Part shown: positions 27,001-42,000 of the stretch, piece by piece
Layout: the number at the start of each line of letters is the position of its first letter
Numbering within the stretch: position 1 is the stretch's first letter
Assembly: GCA_949128115.1 (NCBI GenBank)
Contig: OX421966.1
Coordinates: 50,403,416 to 50,467,415, forward strand
Direction of reading: 5' to 3'
Length of the DNA stretch: 64,000 nt
From: Anaspis maculata
Taxonomy: Eukaryota; Arthropoda; Insecta; Coleoptera; Scraptiidae
Notes under the pieces: generated by a model
Told to the model about the DNA's origin: nothing
Seen by the model: the letters and a program-made list of their open reading frames with translations, nothing else
Database searches by the model: none
Program-made: the position numbers and the translations under genes

Positions 27001-30000
27001 GGATACGCTATAATTGTTAATTCTAAGATAAAATCGATTGGAAAGGTATGTTTTCCAAAGAATCCTGAATCATCGCACGCTTATAATAAATAATGATTTC
27101 ATCACTGACCTTTCATAACACTTCCTGATAGGGATTAGGGTATAGCCGCCGCTATGGAAGTTACCCTCATCATTATTTGTTATCGAAAAAAGGGTCGACA
27201 CCTGCGTCATACCTGCATATGAAGTTATTAACGTTTCTAATTATGTTTTGTACACAGAAAACACTTTGTTGCTTCAAAATAATTGGGAAAGTAACAATTT
27301 TCAATGGAAACAAATCAGTTTTGTATAGATACGTACACTAAAGCATTGAAAAAGCTCATTAGCGTAACTGGAATAAAAGGCAGTTGTCTATACCTATCGC
27401 GCGTAACGTGCGTTGACCCTTTAGCGCTAGTGATAAAGGCGTTGTATCTACTTTGTACTACCTAGTACCTACAACAATAGTTGAAGCTTGTTTGTTCCTT
27501 CATTTCATAGTGTAATCTTTTTTAAGAAGATGAAAAATAGAACTTGGTAGCCTCCAAGCCCTCACGACACCTACAATGTACATCTTCAGTAGGAGCGTTA
27601 TGCTAATTTGGTGTTTTGAACACACAAAAGATTATACAATGGACAGACCTAACCTTAAACTGTGCCAAAAACGGGGCTTGTCAACTTATCTGAGTTCTGA
27701 TGCCAAAGGAATTTAAAATTCACCACGTCCGAAGGTCATTTGCCATATTCCATAGAAAAAATCGCGCATATACAATAATGTTTGAACAATAACAGTTCTG
27801 AAAAATGCCTTCAGGTGAAGAAAACATTATCCCCCCTCGCGCGTGAGCTTACGCAACAGACCATCATTCAACGATACCATACAATTATTAATGCCATCTA
27901 CTTTAAATGCATAATAATCCAAGGACTTGCTCTCTCTCACAAATGATGATGATGATGATGACTAAAGAATGGAGTGATTAGAATACAGGATTTTACAATA
28001 ATGGCTTGTTGTTTGTCTCCTGGTGCTGCTTAATTCCCTTGACATTTTCTCTCTTCCAGTTGTAAGTAGAAGATGAACCAATATTCCGTGCTTCCAAATG
28101 CGCGTGAGAGGCAATTCCCGTTTTGCCATTAGGCTCTGGACAAACAAATCTTTTTTTGTGTGTGCGTATGCATGGCACCACAGTCCTGCAGCTACCGCGT
28201 GATAATTCCAACAATCGAACGCAAACAGGGCAATGTTTGCTCATCCGTTAGCACCTGCAGTGGAAATGGGCGAGGCAAGGCAAGGTTGCGCCAGGATAAT
28301 TGAACAATCCCACGGCTCTTCGACGTCTGTGGAACATGTGCATTATCCTTTCGTGAAAAAATCTCACCGGTTCCGAAAAATCAGTGGTCGATGACGCGCA
28401 AAAAAAAACCATAGCCCGAAAACAGAACCCTGCGGGACGCTCGTTTCTATGACATAGAAAAAAGTAGGCCCAACGGCCCTGCCCATTATGTAAATTTCGC
28501 CATGAATCCCATATACAACAAACAAGTGTCTATATGGATGCCTTTTACATGAAGATGGTGATGGTGATCTGTATGAATCTGGCACAGAGGTCGCGTCTGC
28601 AGGTCAGATGATGTTGAGCCGAGCTTTTCTCTGATGCGCGCGTTATGCCCAACGCACTGATTTTCTTATGCCTTCGCGCTCTTTATACAATAAAATCCGT
28701 AAATTGCACATCCGCAACTCTTGTATATTCCGCAGCTGTTGGTTATTGTTCTTCTTATTGGCGCGACGCGGTGTCGGATGGCGTTTCTGCTGCGGCCACC
28801 TGTTTACTATTCCGCAACTCGCCAGTGCAAATTTGCACATTAAAATGTAATGTTCACTATTACGATGACACTATAGGAAGCGTTCTATCTCTTTGAATTA
28901 TATCTGGACATGGCAGTTACAGGAAAGCAATGGTCCGAAAACGCGGCACTGCGGCACTGGACACTTGCACGCGTCCTTGGTTTCGTAAGTTAGATCTAAC
29001 GCGAGTGGTCTAAGGAATGCAGTGCATCATCTATAATATCAATTCCGCGATTTTTTCTATGCGAGCCAACGCACGCAACGTGGAATGCTAATGAATAAGA
29101 ACTTGCGTTATAGAACGACCATCAGCCATCATATTCCTGCATTAACGACGAGAACAGGAGCAAGTCTTTGCAAAAGGGGCAATTTATGAGAGTCGAGAGC
29201 GCACACCGCTCTCTGCAATATTTACATAATTTACGATCCAATGGCATGGCCTCTCCAAGAACTAATTATAACCATCATACACACACAAAGCCCATACGTT
29301 ATCCATACGACATGCCTGGAAGGCATTCGCTACTGTTCAGTACCATTTATAAAATCAAAACCGTTGAAAAGACACCACCTCTTCTATATAACTCCGAAAG
29401 AAAAACCACTCATATATTGAATTAACTTTTGTGGTTGTTTCTTTGATGGTGCGGTTTGAGAAACTTATTAGTAGCACCAAGCGGACCCAGCGTACCGTTG
29501 TATGGGAGTCAAAGGACATCCGCCAGCGAAGAAATGACAAATCACCCGAGAGAGGATGGAATGACTTAGAGGCGATTTTACGGTTTGTTTTCGGGCGCTT
29601 CGTGTGGCGTGCTCTAATTAAATAAAGGTGACGGTGATGGCGCAAAAAATAACGATGGGCGTGCACCATTGTTCTTCGCGAGGGAACGAGTTTATAATAA
29701 ACTTCCATTAATTTTATTAATCCGGAATCGCTCGGCGTGGCTGTGGCTGCGCTAAAAAAGTCGAAAGGTATCGAGAGGAAACTGATGAAGACGTTCGAAC
29801 CGTTCCATCCCACGTTTTGTTTCATCAAACGTTGATCGGGATGATTTTTTCACCACATGAGTTGATTCCGTATTAATTCACATGAGTTGCTTTCGTCTTC
29901 AAATTCTCCTCGAAACGCTTCGAGTCGTAAGAGTTCCGTTAAATTAGCAATTGCGACTCCATATTTGAAGTATCCGAACCCTTGTTTGAACAAGCGCGAT

Positions 30001-33000
30001 TTTTATTCCAATTTCAATATTGGATTTTCAACCGTTCTCAAAATTCAGCATGTTCTGAATTACTTAGAGTTCCAGGAACGTAGAGGAGGAGGCTCAACCG
30101 TGAGTTTCTGGATCTGACCCACCAGGTCTGGCCCTCCAGGTCTGGCCCTCCGTTTACCGGGATCATAACGCGATCGTCCAAAAAACCCAAGGGCACGAAT
30201 ACCTTATCTGTTAAAGCAGATATCGTCAACACCAGTCCCAACTCACCGGGTCTCTCCGTTCACTGAGGTCGCAGCAGTCATTCAGAGGCACTTTCCGAGG
30301 TCTCATATTTTTATCAGCTGTGGACTGTGGATTTCAACAACTGAGCTACTTCAGAAAGATCAAAACTCAGCATTCATGAGCCTCAACTCAGTTCCCGAAG
30401 GAGAATCGAGGCTGAGCTTCGATGGGCTTCAACTTAACTCCCTGAAGATAGCCAAAGCTCAGCACTGGCGATCTTCAACTCAGCTTCTCAAAGAGGGCCA
30501 AAGCTCAGCATCAATGACAAGATGCGGCATCTCCGAGAGGTCCAACGGATGACAGCAACTTGTTCTTGGAACGGACCGCAGCACGTGTGGGCAGGTCTCA
30601 GGTCGAACGGCATAGATTCCTTATCAAAGCTTTTCTTAGAAACCTCCAAGCAAACAGCAAATACAGCTTGAAAAAATGTGAAATTTATATGATGTTGGCA
30701 GCAATGATCGATTCTTCAACACGTCAAAATTTTCAGTTCTTTTCTTTTTTATCCAGGACCAATTTTGGATCTCGACTGCAACCCTGCCATGCTCTTTGAT
30801 CAATTTTAATTGACCAGACCACGTTCACTAACACATCACTTACCCTTGTACCACCCCCTACCAAAGAAAACGTATCCAATTTTACTAGACGAAATCATCT
30901 CCAGCTTCAGAATGTCAACGATTTGCCTCAATTTCAATGGTACAATTCAGACAATCAACCGTAAATGTGATGTCGAAGTATGTAATACGGCTCAAGCCAC
31001 TGCGCAAAACTATAAATAAATGCAACTAGATCGTTCAGAACTTTTTGGTCACGATAATACCTGGCCGGGTGATCAACTCCTCGGGTAAAGACTATAGCAA
31101 CGATGCATATTATGTCAGTGAGTGAGGTCTGGTCAGTTGAAATAAATCAAATGAGACACAGAAAAGTTGGAATGTTAGCATTCGCGTTGAAAAAGGAGAA
31201 AAAAGATCTGCATGATCAGTTCTGCCACCTTCGGTAAAAGTGATTTCTTGTGCCATATTTCATTCTAAATCACCTTTTAGAAAACAGGTAATATCTGAGA
31301 GTTTAATCAATATATCTTTGAGTTTCAAATGGCACTGAGTGAAGTTTAGTCAGTTGAAGTTGATCAGAAGAGTTGCAGTAATTGGAATCAGCAACTTGTT
31401 TAGTAAAAGAAAAGAAGGATTTGGAATGTTTAGACGTGTTATTGAAATCAGTGCTGCCAACTCCTCGTCAATTTGTCATCTTTTACATAATTTTTGCAAT
31501 ATTTGATTTCTAATCACTTTTTCAGTACGCATGTGTAAGTTTGCCAAGTTTTTAGTGGCAACGATGCAGCTGTTAGTGACTGTGGTCTGGTCAGTTGAAA
31601 TTGATAAAAACGCACGGTAGAATTGCAATTCAATTCAGTAACTGATTCTGGGCAAAAGAGCGACAGAATTCTCGAAGAATCCGAGGAAATCATCAGTTTA
31701 TAAATGCAAATTTTTCTCGAAAAATTTTCAGGTTTTTTTTTATTGCCATGCAAGCTCACTTGGCTACATAAAATTATACCTACCCATAGAGAGATCGTCG
31801 CTTGACAATTTGGAGCCCAGAAGTGATATGCATAATCCGTTATTGACCGACACCATCACCAGGAGCCAGCACAGGTGTCATTTGTTGAGAAATTTTCACT
31901 CTTTCGACTAAAAAACCGTTAAAGTTATTAAACGTTCGCAAGTCCCGCTTAAAAGCCGTAATATTCTCTATTCTCGGTATAATAAAGTAACTAATAAAAC
32001 AAATAACACAGGAAGTATTTCTGTGGCGTAAGTGTTTTGTAACGATAAACACTGCATTTATTGCAAAAATCTTGTGGCAAATTAGAAAACTACCTCTGTA
32101 TACGAGGAAACGACGCAAAAACCGCATTTTTTTCTACGTTCCCCATGAATTTTTTCTCTAGTCCCAATAAATTTTTTGCTTCGCTGTCCATATGCAATTT
32201 TTGCAAACTTTCAATTTCTCGCGAGCACATGTTAAACGAAACTTGTTAATAATATCGTGACCGGGCTCCAAGGTGGACTTAGCCCCCCCATCTGACTGGT
32301 CACGATTTCCTTATGGCCCGGCTCTCGGTGTGAGAAACAAAAATAAATATGCTCGCGATGCAATTTCGATAAATGGCGTGTATCAGTCAAAAGCAAGCCC
32401 TCAAGTTGCGGTTGTGCTTTGTCTGATGCTTCTTCTTCTCCTCCTCCTCCTCCTCGGTGGTTCTCTTTCTGCTTATTACGTTAGCTTAGCAGCAGTGCTT
32501 AGCATAACAACTAGCAGGTGAATGAGACGTTGTTGTTATTATTAGACGCGATTTGGTTCACGGGTTCTGATTCCGAACTACCGCTCATAATTCATTAAAT
32601 TTGTCTTGAGCAGCAGCAGCGCCGTTCTCACAGACTGCCCGGGCTTCTGGTAGATAGACGAAGAATGCTCGAGGTGTGAAAGTCATTTCGTTTGTGTTTC
32701 ATATTTTGAGAATTTTTTTCCGTACCTATACCCAGCCGTGGCGAACAAACACACCTGTGTTATGTGATGTGTATGGTGATGTAGAAGTGATAAATCGCGC
32801 AGATTCGCGAAGCATCTAACGGTAGTAAATCCGTCGGGTCGTGCATAAATCCCAATAAAAGTCGACACTTACACGGCCTTCTACGACGAGAAAACCCAAT
32901 AATGACCCGCGAAGATGTGCAGGGGCTTATCTTGCTAGCGCAATCGAGCACAAGCGCGCACCTCGGACCTTTGACCTCTTCCTCTCTGCTTGTGGCATCT

Positions 33001-36000
33001 TGCCGTGTATAGCCCCGTCTTCACGACCTCTAACGGATTTTGTCGGTTTCGTATCTTGGCTGTATGGCACAAGAACTTGGCGCATTATCATGGTAATTAT
33101 CGTTTTGATTCATTCATAAAGATGAGCTGTCCCACTCGCGGATTTTTACAATTTTCCACTATGCGCCAAACCATCAGACGTTTAATGAATCTTCTTCAGT
33201 CAGCTATTTTTTTACAGCATCTACCGTTCGTTAGGCTGTCGTTCTGTGTCAATCCAGCTCGAGACTTTTATGATAGACGCATGTACCGGCTAGTTTAACA
33301 GAGTTCAACTGACACAGATCTCACTCACTAACTACCCTGATTCGCGATTCAAATGGATTTTCCCGTCACAAGATGGCTGCCAAAGGCGGATTGCAATGAC
33401 AACTGACACTTCACTCAACCTTTTTTGGAACTTTAGCTGCCGCAGTGGACAGTGCTCAGAATATTATTCCAAAATGACTTGGAAGTCTAGAAAAACAGGG
33501 CTGTATCGCTTGAATTCAATTGTCAGCTGACACCACGATCCGCTTTTGGCATCCATTCTATGGCGGCAAAATTAAATCGAATCAAAACTAATCAAAGCTA
33601 TAATAGCTCGGTTGCGACGAAAAATCAACTTAAAATTGAAGCGTTGCGTTTCTGAGAACATACTTCTTGTCTTCATATTTTTTTCTTACGCTTAACCTTT
33701 TCCAATTTCAATTTGGAGACTCGCCCGTAGGTATATGTCTCCTATGTGGGCTTTAATAGTGAATTATCAAAAACAATGAGGAAGCTCGCGCAAAAAAATC
33801 CCAAACAAAACTTCATTAAATTATCTCCCGTAAATTAAAACACCCAAAAACCGCTCGCAAGAAACTCGGATCCTTTCAAGCTCCACGAAACACGAGGAAT
33901 CTTCCACAATCACTCTCCCAGTTTTCGTCTTATGCGATACAGCTCCATTATTTTATCCAACTAAACACAATTTCTGAATGTTGTTTCTTAATTTTCTATT
34001 TAGATTATACCCACACACCTACTCTAATATTCCATTATTGTTACTCAAGCCGAATTTTGTTTCAAATATTAAGACATCAAAATTAATTGAAAATCCAATC
34101 CAGCTTTTCACTTTTTTAATTAACTGAGCCAACAAAAATAACTCAGAGGTTAATTAATATATAGTTTTTTCAAGCGCTTGCCTTGATGCGCGTTGCATAA
34201 TGCGCGACCTTGATTCGTACGGTTCCTCTTCTTCTCGCATTATGAAGCATCGTTTTATATCAATTTCGCCATTCGATCATGTGTGAAAGTACCTTCATCC
34301 GAAATTCCAGGCCATCTTGATTAGTAGTCTTGATGCGTAAGCTGACATCAATATTGGTGTATTTAAGTACGTATTATAAGTGGAGAGCTATATGCGGGGA
34401 TAAGAATGGTATTGTTACGTAACCGGTGTAGGTTTGTCTAAGCGTAGGCGATTGAGTCATCTTCTATGCAGTTATTCAAATAAAAAATAAAATTGCAAGT
34501 GACACAGAAATCCAAGAGCGTGTATGCGTTCTTTATAGCGTTTTTCAATACAACAAAAGTGCCCCCTAAAAACCGTTCTGATCGTGGAGCACGGACCAAT
34601 AGCAGGGCTTTCTGGCGAGTTTCCAAGGCGACGTAAGCAGAAAGTGCGCACTTTTTTTTCAAGTAAAAACGCTATATTAGACTCCCCACCTGCAAATACA
34701 AAGCGAAATAATGGAGAGAAGTGTTACAAACATTATTACAGAAAGTTATTTAAAAACATTTCAAGTTAAAATCTCAACTCTCAAAGATTTTCGTTGCGAT
34801 TCAATGGAGCTGTCGAGATGGGAAAGCGTAATCCCAATCCGCGTGCGTCGGAGACTTCAACGCGCGATCAAGACGCAAACCCATAGGGATTTTTGTGTTG
34901 CAACCAATTTAAATTTCGAACGCACAACCGGAAAGCCTTATCGTCCTTCGACGCGGTGTTGTTTTACATTGAAGCACATCCAAGCATATTAAACTAAACG
35001 GCCATCCAGTCGGCCATGCCTTTATTCAACCGCTTTTGTTTTACATACCTTGTTGAAATATAAAGAGCGTCATGGTGGCGTATCACAAAAATGGACGACT
35101 GGATAGGAACTCGATGAAGTATTAAAAGTGCCCATGCTAAGGGCGAAAACGAAAACGTTTAAAAGATGTTGCCGGTATCACGTGTCTCGCGCGTATAGGA
35201 TAGAGCCGCCAGGTGCTGCCGCATAAAAAGAGGTAATCTCCGGAAAAATTTAAATTAAAAAATCTGACGCGTCATCCAGCGTAATTTAATAGAAAAATGC
35301 TCTAGTATTGAAAGCAAGAACGGAAGCAAAAAATTAGCATTGAATCGCTATACCTGTACCTTTTCGAGTGTCGAAAGGATACGTTGGTTCCAAAACTCTA
35401 TAGGTCGGTATATAAAACTCCTATATAATAGTAACAGTAAATAATTACCTACATTCAGAATTAACAGAACACACGTATAGGTATAGGTACCTACTACTAC
35501 ACACTAATTCGACATAATTTTGGAACAATTGCGCGCTTGATTTTTATCCGCATGGGAAAAATTCCCTGCAGACCGTGAAATCGATAATGCGCTTCCTAGT
35601 TTTGTTTCCATTCGCATGTGAACTCGCTCAGTGTTCGAGAATTGGTACATCGATTAAAGAAGCCTCTTCAAGTAAAAAAGGCTTTACACTGAGCTGGGTA
35701 ATTTTATATCCCGTATATACGAACCCACGCAGGCAGTCTGATGCGCGAATTTATTGTGCGATTATAAAACAACGTGTGGGCTATCTTTGTACCGCATCAT
35801 TAAAATTAAGGAGTTTTGGGTAAACGATACGACCACATGTTAGATATAATCAATGTCAGTTCGAAGGACCATGATTTTGTGTTATGCAAACGCACAATAC
35901 CAATTTTCCAAGTCATTATAAAAAAACGATTGCCGGTTCTGTTTAAACTGTCAGTATAGTGTCAAAAGATGTTCCTTTATCAAGAATAAATTTGAGCTTT

Positions 36001-39000
36001 CTATATTCTCACACGTCTTTATCGAGCGGTATTAAAGCCAGCTCTATAATACATTTGAGCTTCTATGACTAACTGAACTGATAAAACCTTTGTTAAAAAT
36101 GCTAAAATATTTCTCTCAGAAAAGTTCTCAGCAGAACTATTCATGCACGATAAAAGTGCAATCTATTAAGTGAGGTGAAATGCAATACTTTTGTTAATAA
36201 TGAAAGCGAGCACACATCAGGGACGTGCACATCGGAGAGAAAAATGAGAAATTCGCAACGACCTTATCGCAAATTGCTGTGAATTGTTGTTCAGTTGTTG
36301 GGTTTGGTTTGCCAGAGATTAAAATTACTCCTGAAACGTCGTTAAAAGTTTACGAGGTAAATATGAATGCGGGCAGGTAGAACAATTGCAGATAAAAGAG
36401 AAAAACAGTTGCGCGAATGACCTTCCCGTTGATATGTTTTATCGAGTGTAAAAGTACGAGAAAAATGCATTTAAACTGCGCAACAATCAAAGTGTCACCT
36501 CAAAAATTTCGCTTTTTTGAAAACGATATAACTTTTGATTGCCACCAAAAATTTGAATGGGTTTTCAGTAACCGCTAGATTTATCATTCCATGATATATC
36601 TTGTTGATGTGAAACTTGAGATACTTGAAATTCAAGGGGAGACATATAAAACGTTGCAAAATTGTCAACAGCGTTCAACCAATCTCCATTTTTTAGTGAA
36701 AAAAAATCGATTTTCATCATAAAATCATAAACTTGGGAGACCTGACCCGATAGCATTACCAAAATACCGTATGTTCGTTAAAATCATGAATTAGGGCACT
36801 GTGAACTTCGAAACGTATGTTCAACATGTATTCCATCATGGCTCATTATGTTGACATCAAATTTGAGTGATTATTGATAGATTCACGACATACGTTTTTA
36901 CTCCCATAGCCTGCCCCAATTCATGATTTTAACCAACATACGGTACAAGAAAAATACCTTTTTCATCCGGCCAATTCTAGTTACAACATTTCCGCAACCA
37001 AACTACAATAAAATGTCTTTTGATCCGTTTCAACTGACCAGACCTTATTCAGTGACTTATGAATTTAGACCAAAAAGCTCTCACATCCAAGGCTTTTTTG
37101 CCGAAACACCAAAAACTGACAGATTCCAATCGCAGTCTTTCCACAGTCAGACTTACTTGCTTGACTATACCATGTCTTTTGATCAACTTCAACTGACCAG
37201 ACCAGCTGATGAGACATCGCTATATCAATGAAGATCTTGATCAAAATGAAACAAGTCTGTAGTAGGTACTGTCTATCTGCTAAAGCCATGTCCACCCTCT
37301 CTGACATTCACAGCCTTTAACAAGCTTCATCAAACTAGTCTTATTAGCTCCAAAGAGCCTCAATTGATTGGAAGAGCGGAGGCTTCATTTTTCTTATCAA
37401 TCACTAACGTTTGTAGCAATAATACAACCCAAAACGCACAAAAAACACTGTTGAGTTCCAATTGCTACGCTTTTATTTTGCTTCATTAAAAAGCTCTGTT
37501 TTAAACAAAAGGTAGCTGAAATTTTGTCGCAAATCAGTTGTGGGATGATGTCGGTCAAATGATGTCGGTTTCTCCAGCTTGTTTTGTTGTTGTTGCTGTT
37601 GGTTATAGAGCCGATATTTACATCTCCATAATAAAGTTCTGAACAGCAGGCTAGTTGACAAATAAATGCTACGCAGAGCGTAGAGCGCGACGTTTATTAT
37701 TTGCTAAATAGCTTATTCGGGAAAATGGAACATCGGCTTTTAAAGCCAGAATCTCGACACTTTTCGGATATGTTTCAACTTGCCTATTATGGAACTTGGA
37801 AATGTGCACTAAGATCTCAAGATTCTCAAGTGACTCTTCACTCACTGACAGTTAAGTATATTGTCACACACAAACCCACACATGCAAGACGAAATTCGCA
37901 AAACATACGAAAACCGCCATCACTTGGCGAGTCCCAAGTGCAACGTTTCCGCTATGAAACCACGAAGTTCCGACGTTGTTACATTTCTTATCGGTTTCAA
38001 CTGACCAGACCTCATTCATTGACAAATAAATGTTGACCAAATAGAACCACTACATACAAGACAGCGTTTCCAAAACGCAAAAAAAAACCGTGATGTAGCT
38101 GAAAGATACAACCCCTACGAATTCCCGAGTCAGGCTGTTACGTCCTCAAATTCAACGGACCAGAGCTCACTCACTGACAAACGCGTTGTCACTATGTTGG
38201 GGCGAAAAATTGCTAGTTTAGCCTCGAAAATATCTAGTCTTTGGCGACTAAATTGAATTTGAACGGCACAGGGATCGAGATTACCATTGGAATTAAAGCG
38301 AAAAAATTTCATTCCAGTTCGAACTCTGATAGATATGCAAATGACACGTGCCGAAGAGCTCACGCGGGAATTTCAATCTCCACCCTCTCTGGTGGGCTTT
38401 TAATTAAACTACTATAGGGCAGAGGGCGCATCAAAGAGAGAGAGCGCAATTTGCATTCGCACCAAAAAGCGCATCTATGCCTGCATATTATCATATCAAA
38501 GGACGTGTCTTCCCTTATCGTTCCCTTTATTCCACATCGGTATATAGGTATATGCACCAATAGACAAAGGGCTCCAGCCCGGCGAAGCTCGAAACTTGGA
38601 AGAGAACTCGTCACGATAAATGTAAATTAACCGTTTTAAGACTTTGCCGGAGAGCCGTGAGAACTCGACTCGGTGCTCTTCGTGACTCGAAACTTTAAAT
38701 GGCTCTCTGCGTTGATAAAAAAAAGCAAAAGCCAAGCTTCGGCGCGAATAGAAGAGAAGGTAAAGGCAGAGTGCATAGATGTTCGAATTACGACCCATCA
38801 CCGAAGGCAATTAAATTACACAGAACATACACTAGACTCGCAAGCACAAGAAGCACACATATCTATATACCTGTACCTACAGGTGAAAGATGCCGCTATA
38901 TGGGACTTGAGGAACCGTTATTAATAATTTTTCACCGATAATAATTATTATCCGTACCTAGTATACCGAGAGGTCGAAGCGCATCCTTTCCAATTGCACG

Positions 39001-42000
39001 TAAGTCAAGGCTTTATGGAGGATTTCACAAATTGCGCTGTCAGGTTTTAAATAATTTATTCAAAGCGAAGGCTTAAGATGCGTAATGAACACGTGCGGAT
39101 GGGTGAGCGTAAGCGTTTTCTAAGCTTGATAAAGCCAGAGATCAGAAATGAGCAGAAGAAATCGCAGAAACGTGTTTGTAGCAACGCCCTCTGTAGGCTC
39201 AACTTTGACAAGTTTTGTTGTCTTCACTCTCTTAAAACATGCTTATTAAAACATGCCACTAGCCCATTGTTTCACCGTTTATAGTTATTACGCCCATCTG
39301 CAGATGACGATATTGCACTTTACAAGACACCTCTATACCTAAGTGCTTACTCTCTGGCAAACTGATGATTCGTTACGGCATACAGCACCAAACTAGCATC
39401 TCGTCAACCGATGAAGTGATTGTTTTAAGTGTTTTTTTTTCGGTATAGGGATATCCAAAAACAATAAAGTACTGATAATATTGAGGTTAAAAGGATTAGC
39501 TCGAGAGAAAGCGAAACCGTACCTAAATGCGCTTATGGTACCTACACGTGAAAGTGTATCTGCTGAAAATACCCACTCGACCAACAATTAAAACCCGCAT
39601 ATCGATTGATTTCTAAGACCACTCAACTCTCGACAGTACACTAAGCCAAGACGCGCTTCTTCTTCCAAAGATGATTTGTGTAGAAAGTAGGTTAGCCAAG
39701 CCAAGAGACCATCATTGTCGATATGCAGCCGCGCGCTCGCGATGGTACAGCACTCTTGGGTAAATGCTGGTTGCAATAGATACAGGTTCTTTCACACGGC
39801 CTCGATCCTGCCATTACGATCGAGCATCATCATTATTATTTGCTATTACTATGATGATCGCCATAATGCAGGGTTCCATAACTTTTGGATATGAAGACTC
39901 GTACATATTCTTCAATAAGAATATACTTACAAAATCAGAAAAAAACGCACCAACAACACCTGTAATAACACCTTGCCTTTTCCTTGTTGCAGACAACCCT
40001 TACAAGTGCGTCGCAGTACCTGTTCTCCGCCCTCGACAGCCGTGCCTTTTTCCGATCGGCAACTGTCATGCTTCCTGCCTCATGGCCGGATTCGTGCGCC
40101 TCGTCGCCGGTCGTTTCCGGTGCCGGCGAGACTTCTGATCTGACCGTGCTGCCAAGAGGACCGGCCAGAGGGAGGATTCACACGCAGCAGTCCCTGGGGT
40201 GCGGCCAGCCGGGAGATCAAATTTACTTGAGCTACGAAAGCTTGATGCAAAGAGATGGCACATTGGGTAAGTACCTGCGACATTTTAATGTTACACCAGG
40301 TTAGGTGTACCGATAGTGAATGGTTCTTCGACTGGATGACCTTTCACGTTTCTTATGTGCTCTTCATAAACGAGTAAAGGTATTCCATGGTTGCGTTCCC
40401 CTGAGATCGGCGGAGAGAGATCTCCGCAAACCTATTGGTTATCGTGTGATATTTGCTATTTATAATACCCAAGTAGGTACATCATAAAACGCGAGGTATT
40501 TGTATTTGTGCAAATGATGTTCGCTTCCCAAGAACTTTTTCGCACTATAAGCAAGATGGTGAAGATTTTGAAAGAAGAAACAATTAAATAATTCAATAAA
40601 ACTGAGCTCCAATATGAACGTAGGTATATGACCACTTCAACTGACACAGAACTCAGTCACCATCTTACAGTAATCCGACTTGTCCATTTCTTCTGTGTTC
40701 AAAGTAACTTTTCAAGGTTCAGTATTGGAGAATCATTCTCGTTTGGAATTCACTGAAACTCAGTTCCAGTTCAAGAATGAAGTTGGGTTGATAGAAAAAG
40801 GCGTTGCGGAATCAATTCCAGTGGGTTTGTTTATACCTTGACGGAAATTTAGGTCTCTTCCGAAAGCTACAGAAACAGGAGGTCCCTTACCTGCTGTGAA
40901 TTAATCATAAAAACATTTTATAAATTCAAAAGAAGTTTTCTAGAAATTAGATCTGAATGGTAAATTTCTATAAAGAAACAAGCCAATGCCAAGAATAAGT
41001 TCAAACTTCAAACAAATGTAAAAACTCAACTGATATACAGAACTCAGTGACTAACCCTTGGAATGATCACTCCTTCGCAACTTATCACCTTCTCACAGCC
41101 CCAATTGTTCCGTATCTATCTTCAGAAAGAAAAAAATCAGTCCACTCAGTAAAAACACGCATATACCTACAGCATGTTTGCAAACTTGGGGTAGAAAATT
41201 GAACCGCAGTTAGGGAAATGCTCCAAAAGTGCCAGAAAAATGTTGAAAAAATTTATGATCTTTATTTTTGGAAATATGGAGGGTCAAAAGGTGGTCCTTC
41301 GACCCCTTCTATTTTTGATATTTTGAAAGATTTTAGGAAACTCTTTCCATTAGACCAAGAAGCAAAGTTTTGAACCTTTAAATGTGTCTTGTAATTTTAT
41401 TTAGTGTTTTTAATATTTTAATATTATTTAATTTTAGAGTCATGAATCATAAAAATCTATTTTTCCTCGAAAATGCCCGTGAAAGGCTCTAGAGATTATA
41501 AAACTGATGTAGAGCAACAAATATCATAAATAGTTCTCATATGAAATTTTCCGCATGCATTTTTGAAGAAAACTGGATATTCAGGATTTATGACTCGCCC
41601 TGTACCTATAGTAAATGAAATTACTAAACACATTCAAAAGGTGAAAAACATTGCTTTTTGGTCTGTTGGAAGCAGTTTACTGGAATCTTCCAAAATAACG
41701 AAAATAGAGGGAGTCGAAGGACCACCTTTTGTGACCCTGCCTTTTTTTTTTTAATTAAGCCCCAAATTTTTTCAACATTCTCCTGATACTTCTGAAGCAT
41801 TTCCGTAACTGCGGTTCAATTTTTCACCCCAAGTTTGCAAACACCAGGTATTCACTAAAACCTGGTAGGCATATAATAAATTCATTAGACACAGATCTCA
41901 ATCACTAGTCGATTGATGATGAATAGGCAACAAGCCACCACCTCTCAGAATGTTGACATGTTCAAGTGTTCCATTCTCAATTTCGAAGACAAAGACAAGG

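Noticed and set aside
29355..29828. 157-residue - strand frame in CLCA intron 1
   Set aside because: No recognisable domain, low-complexity, no splice context or codon pattern supporting a nested gene.
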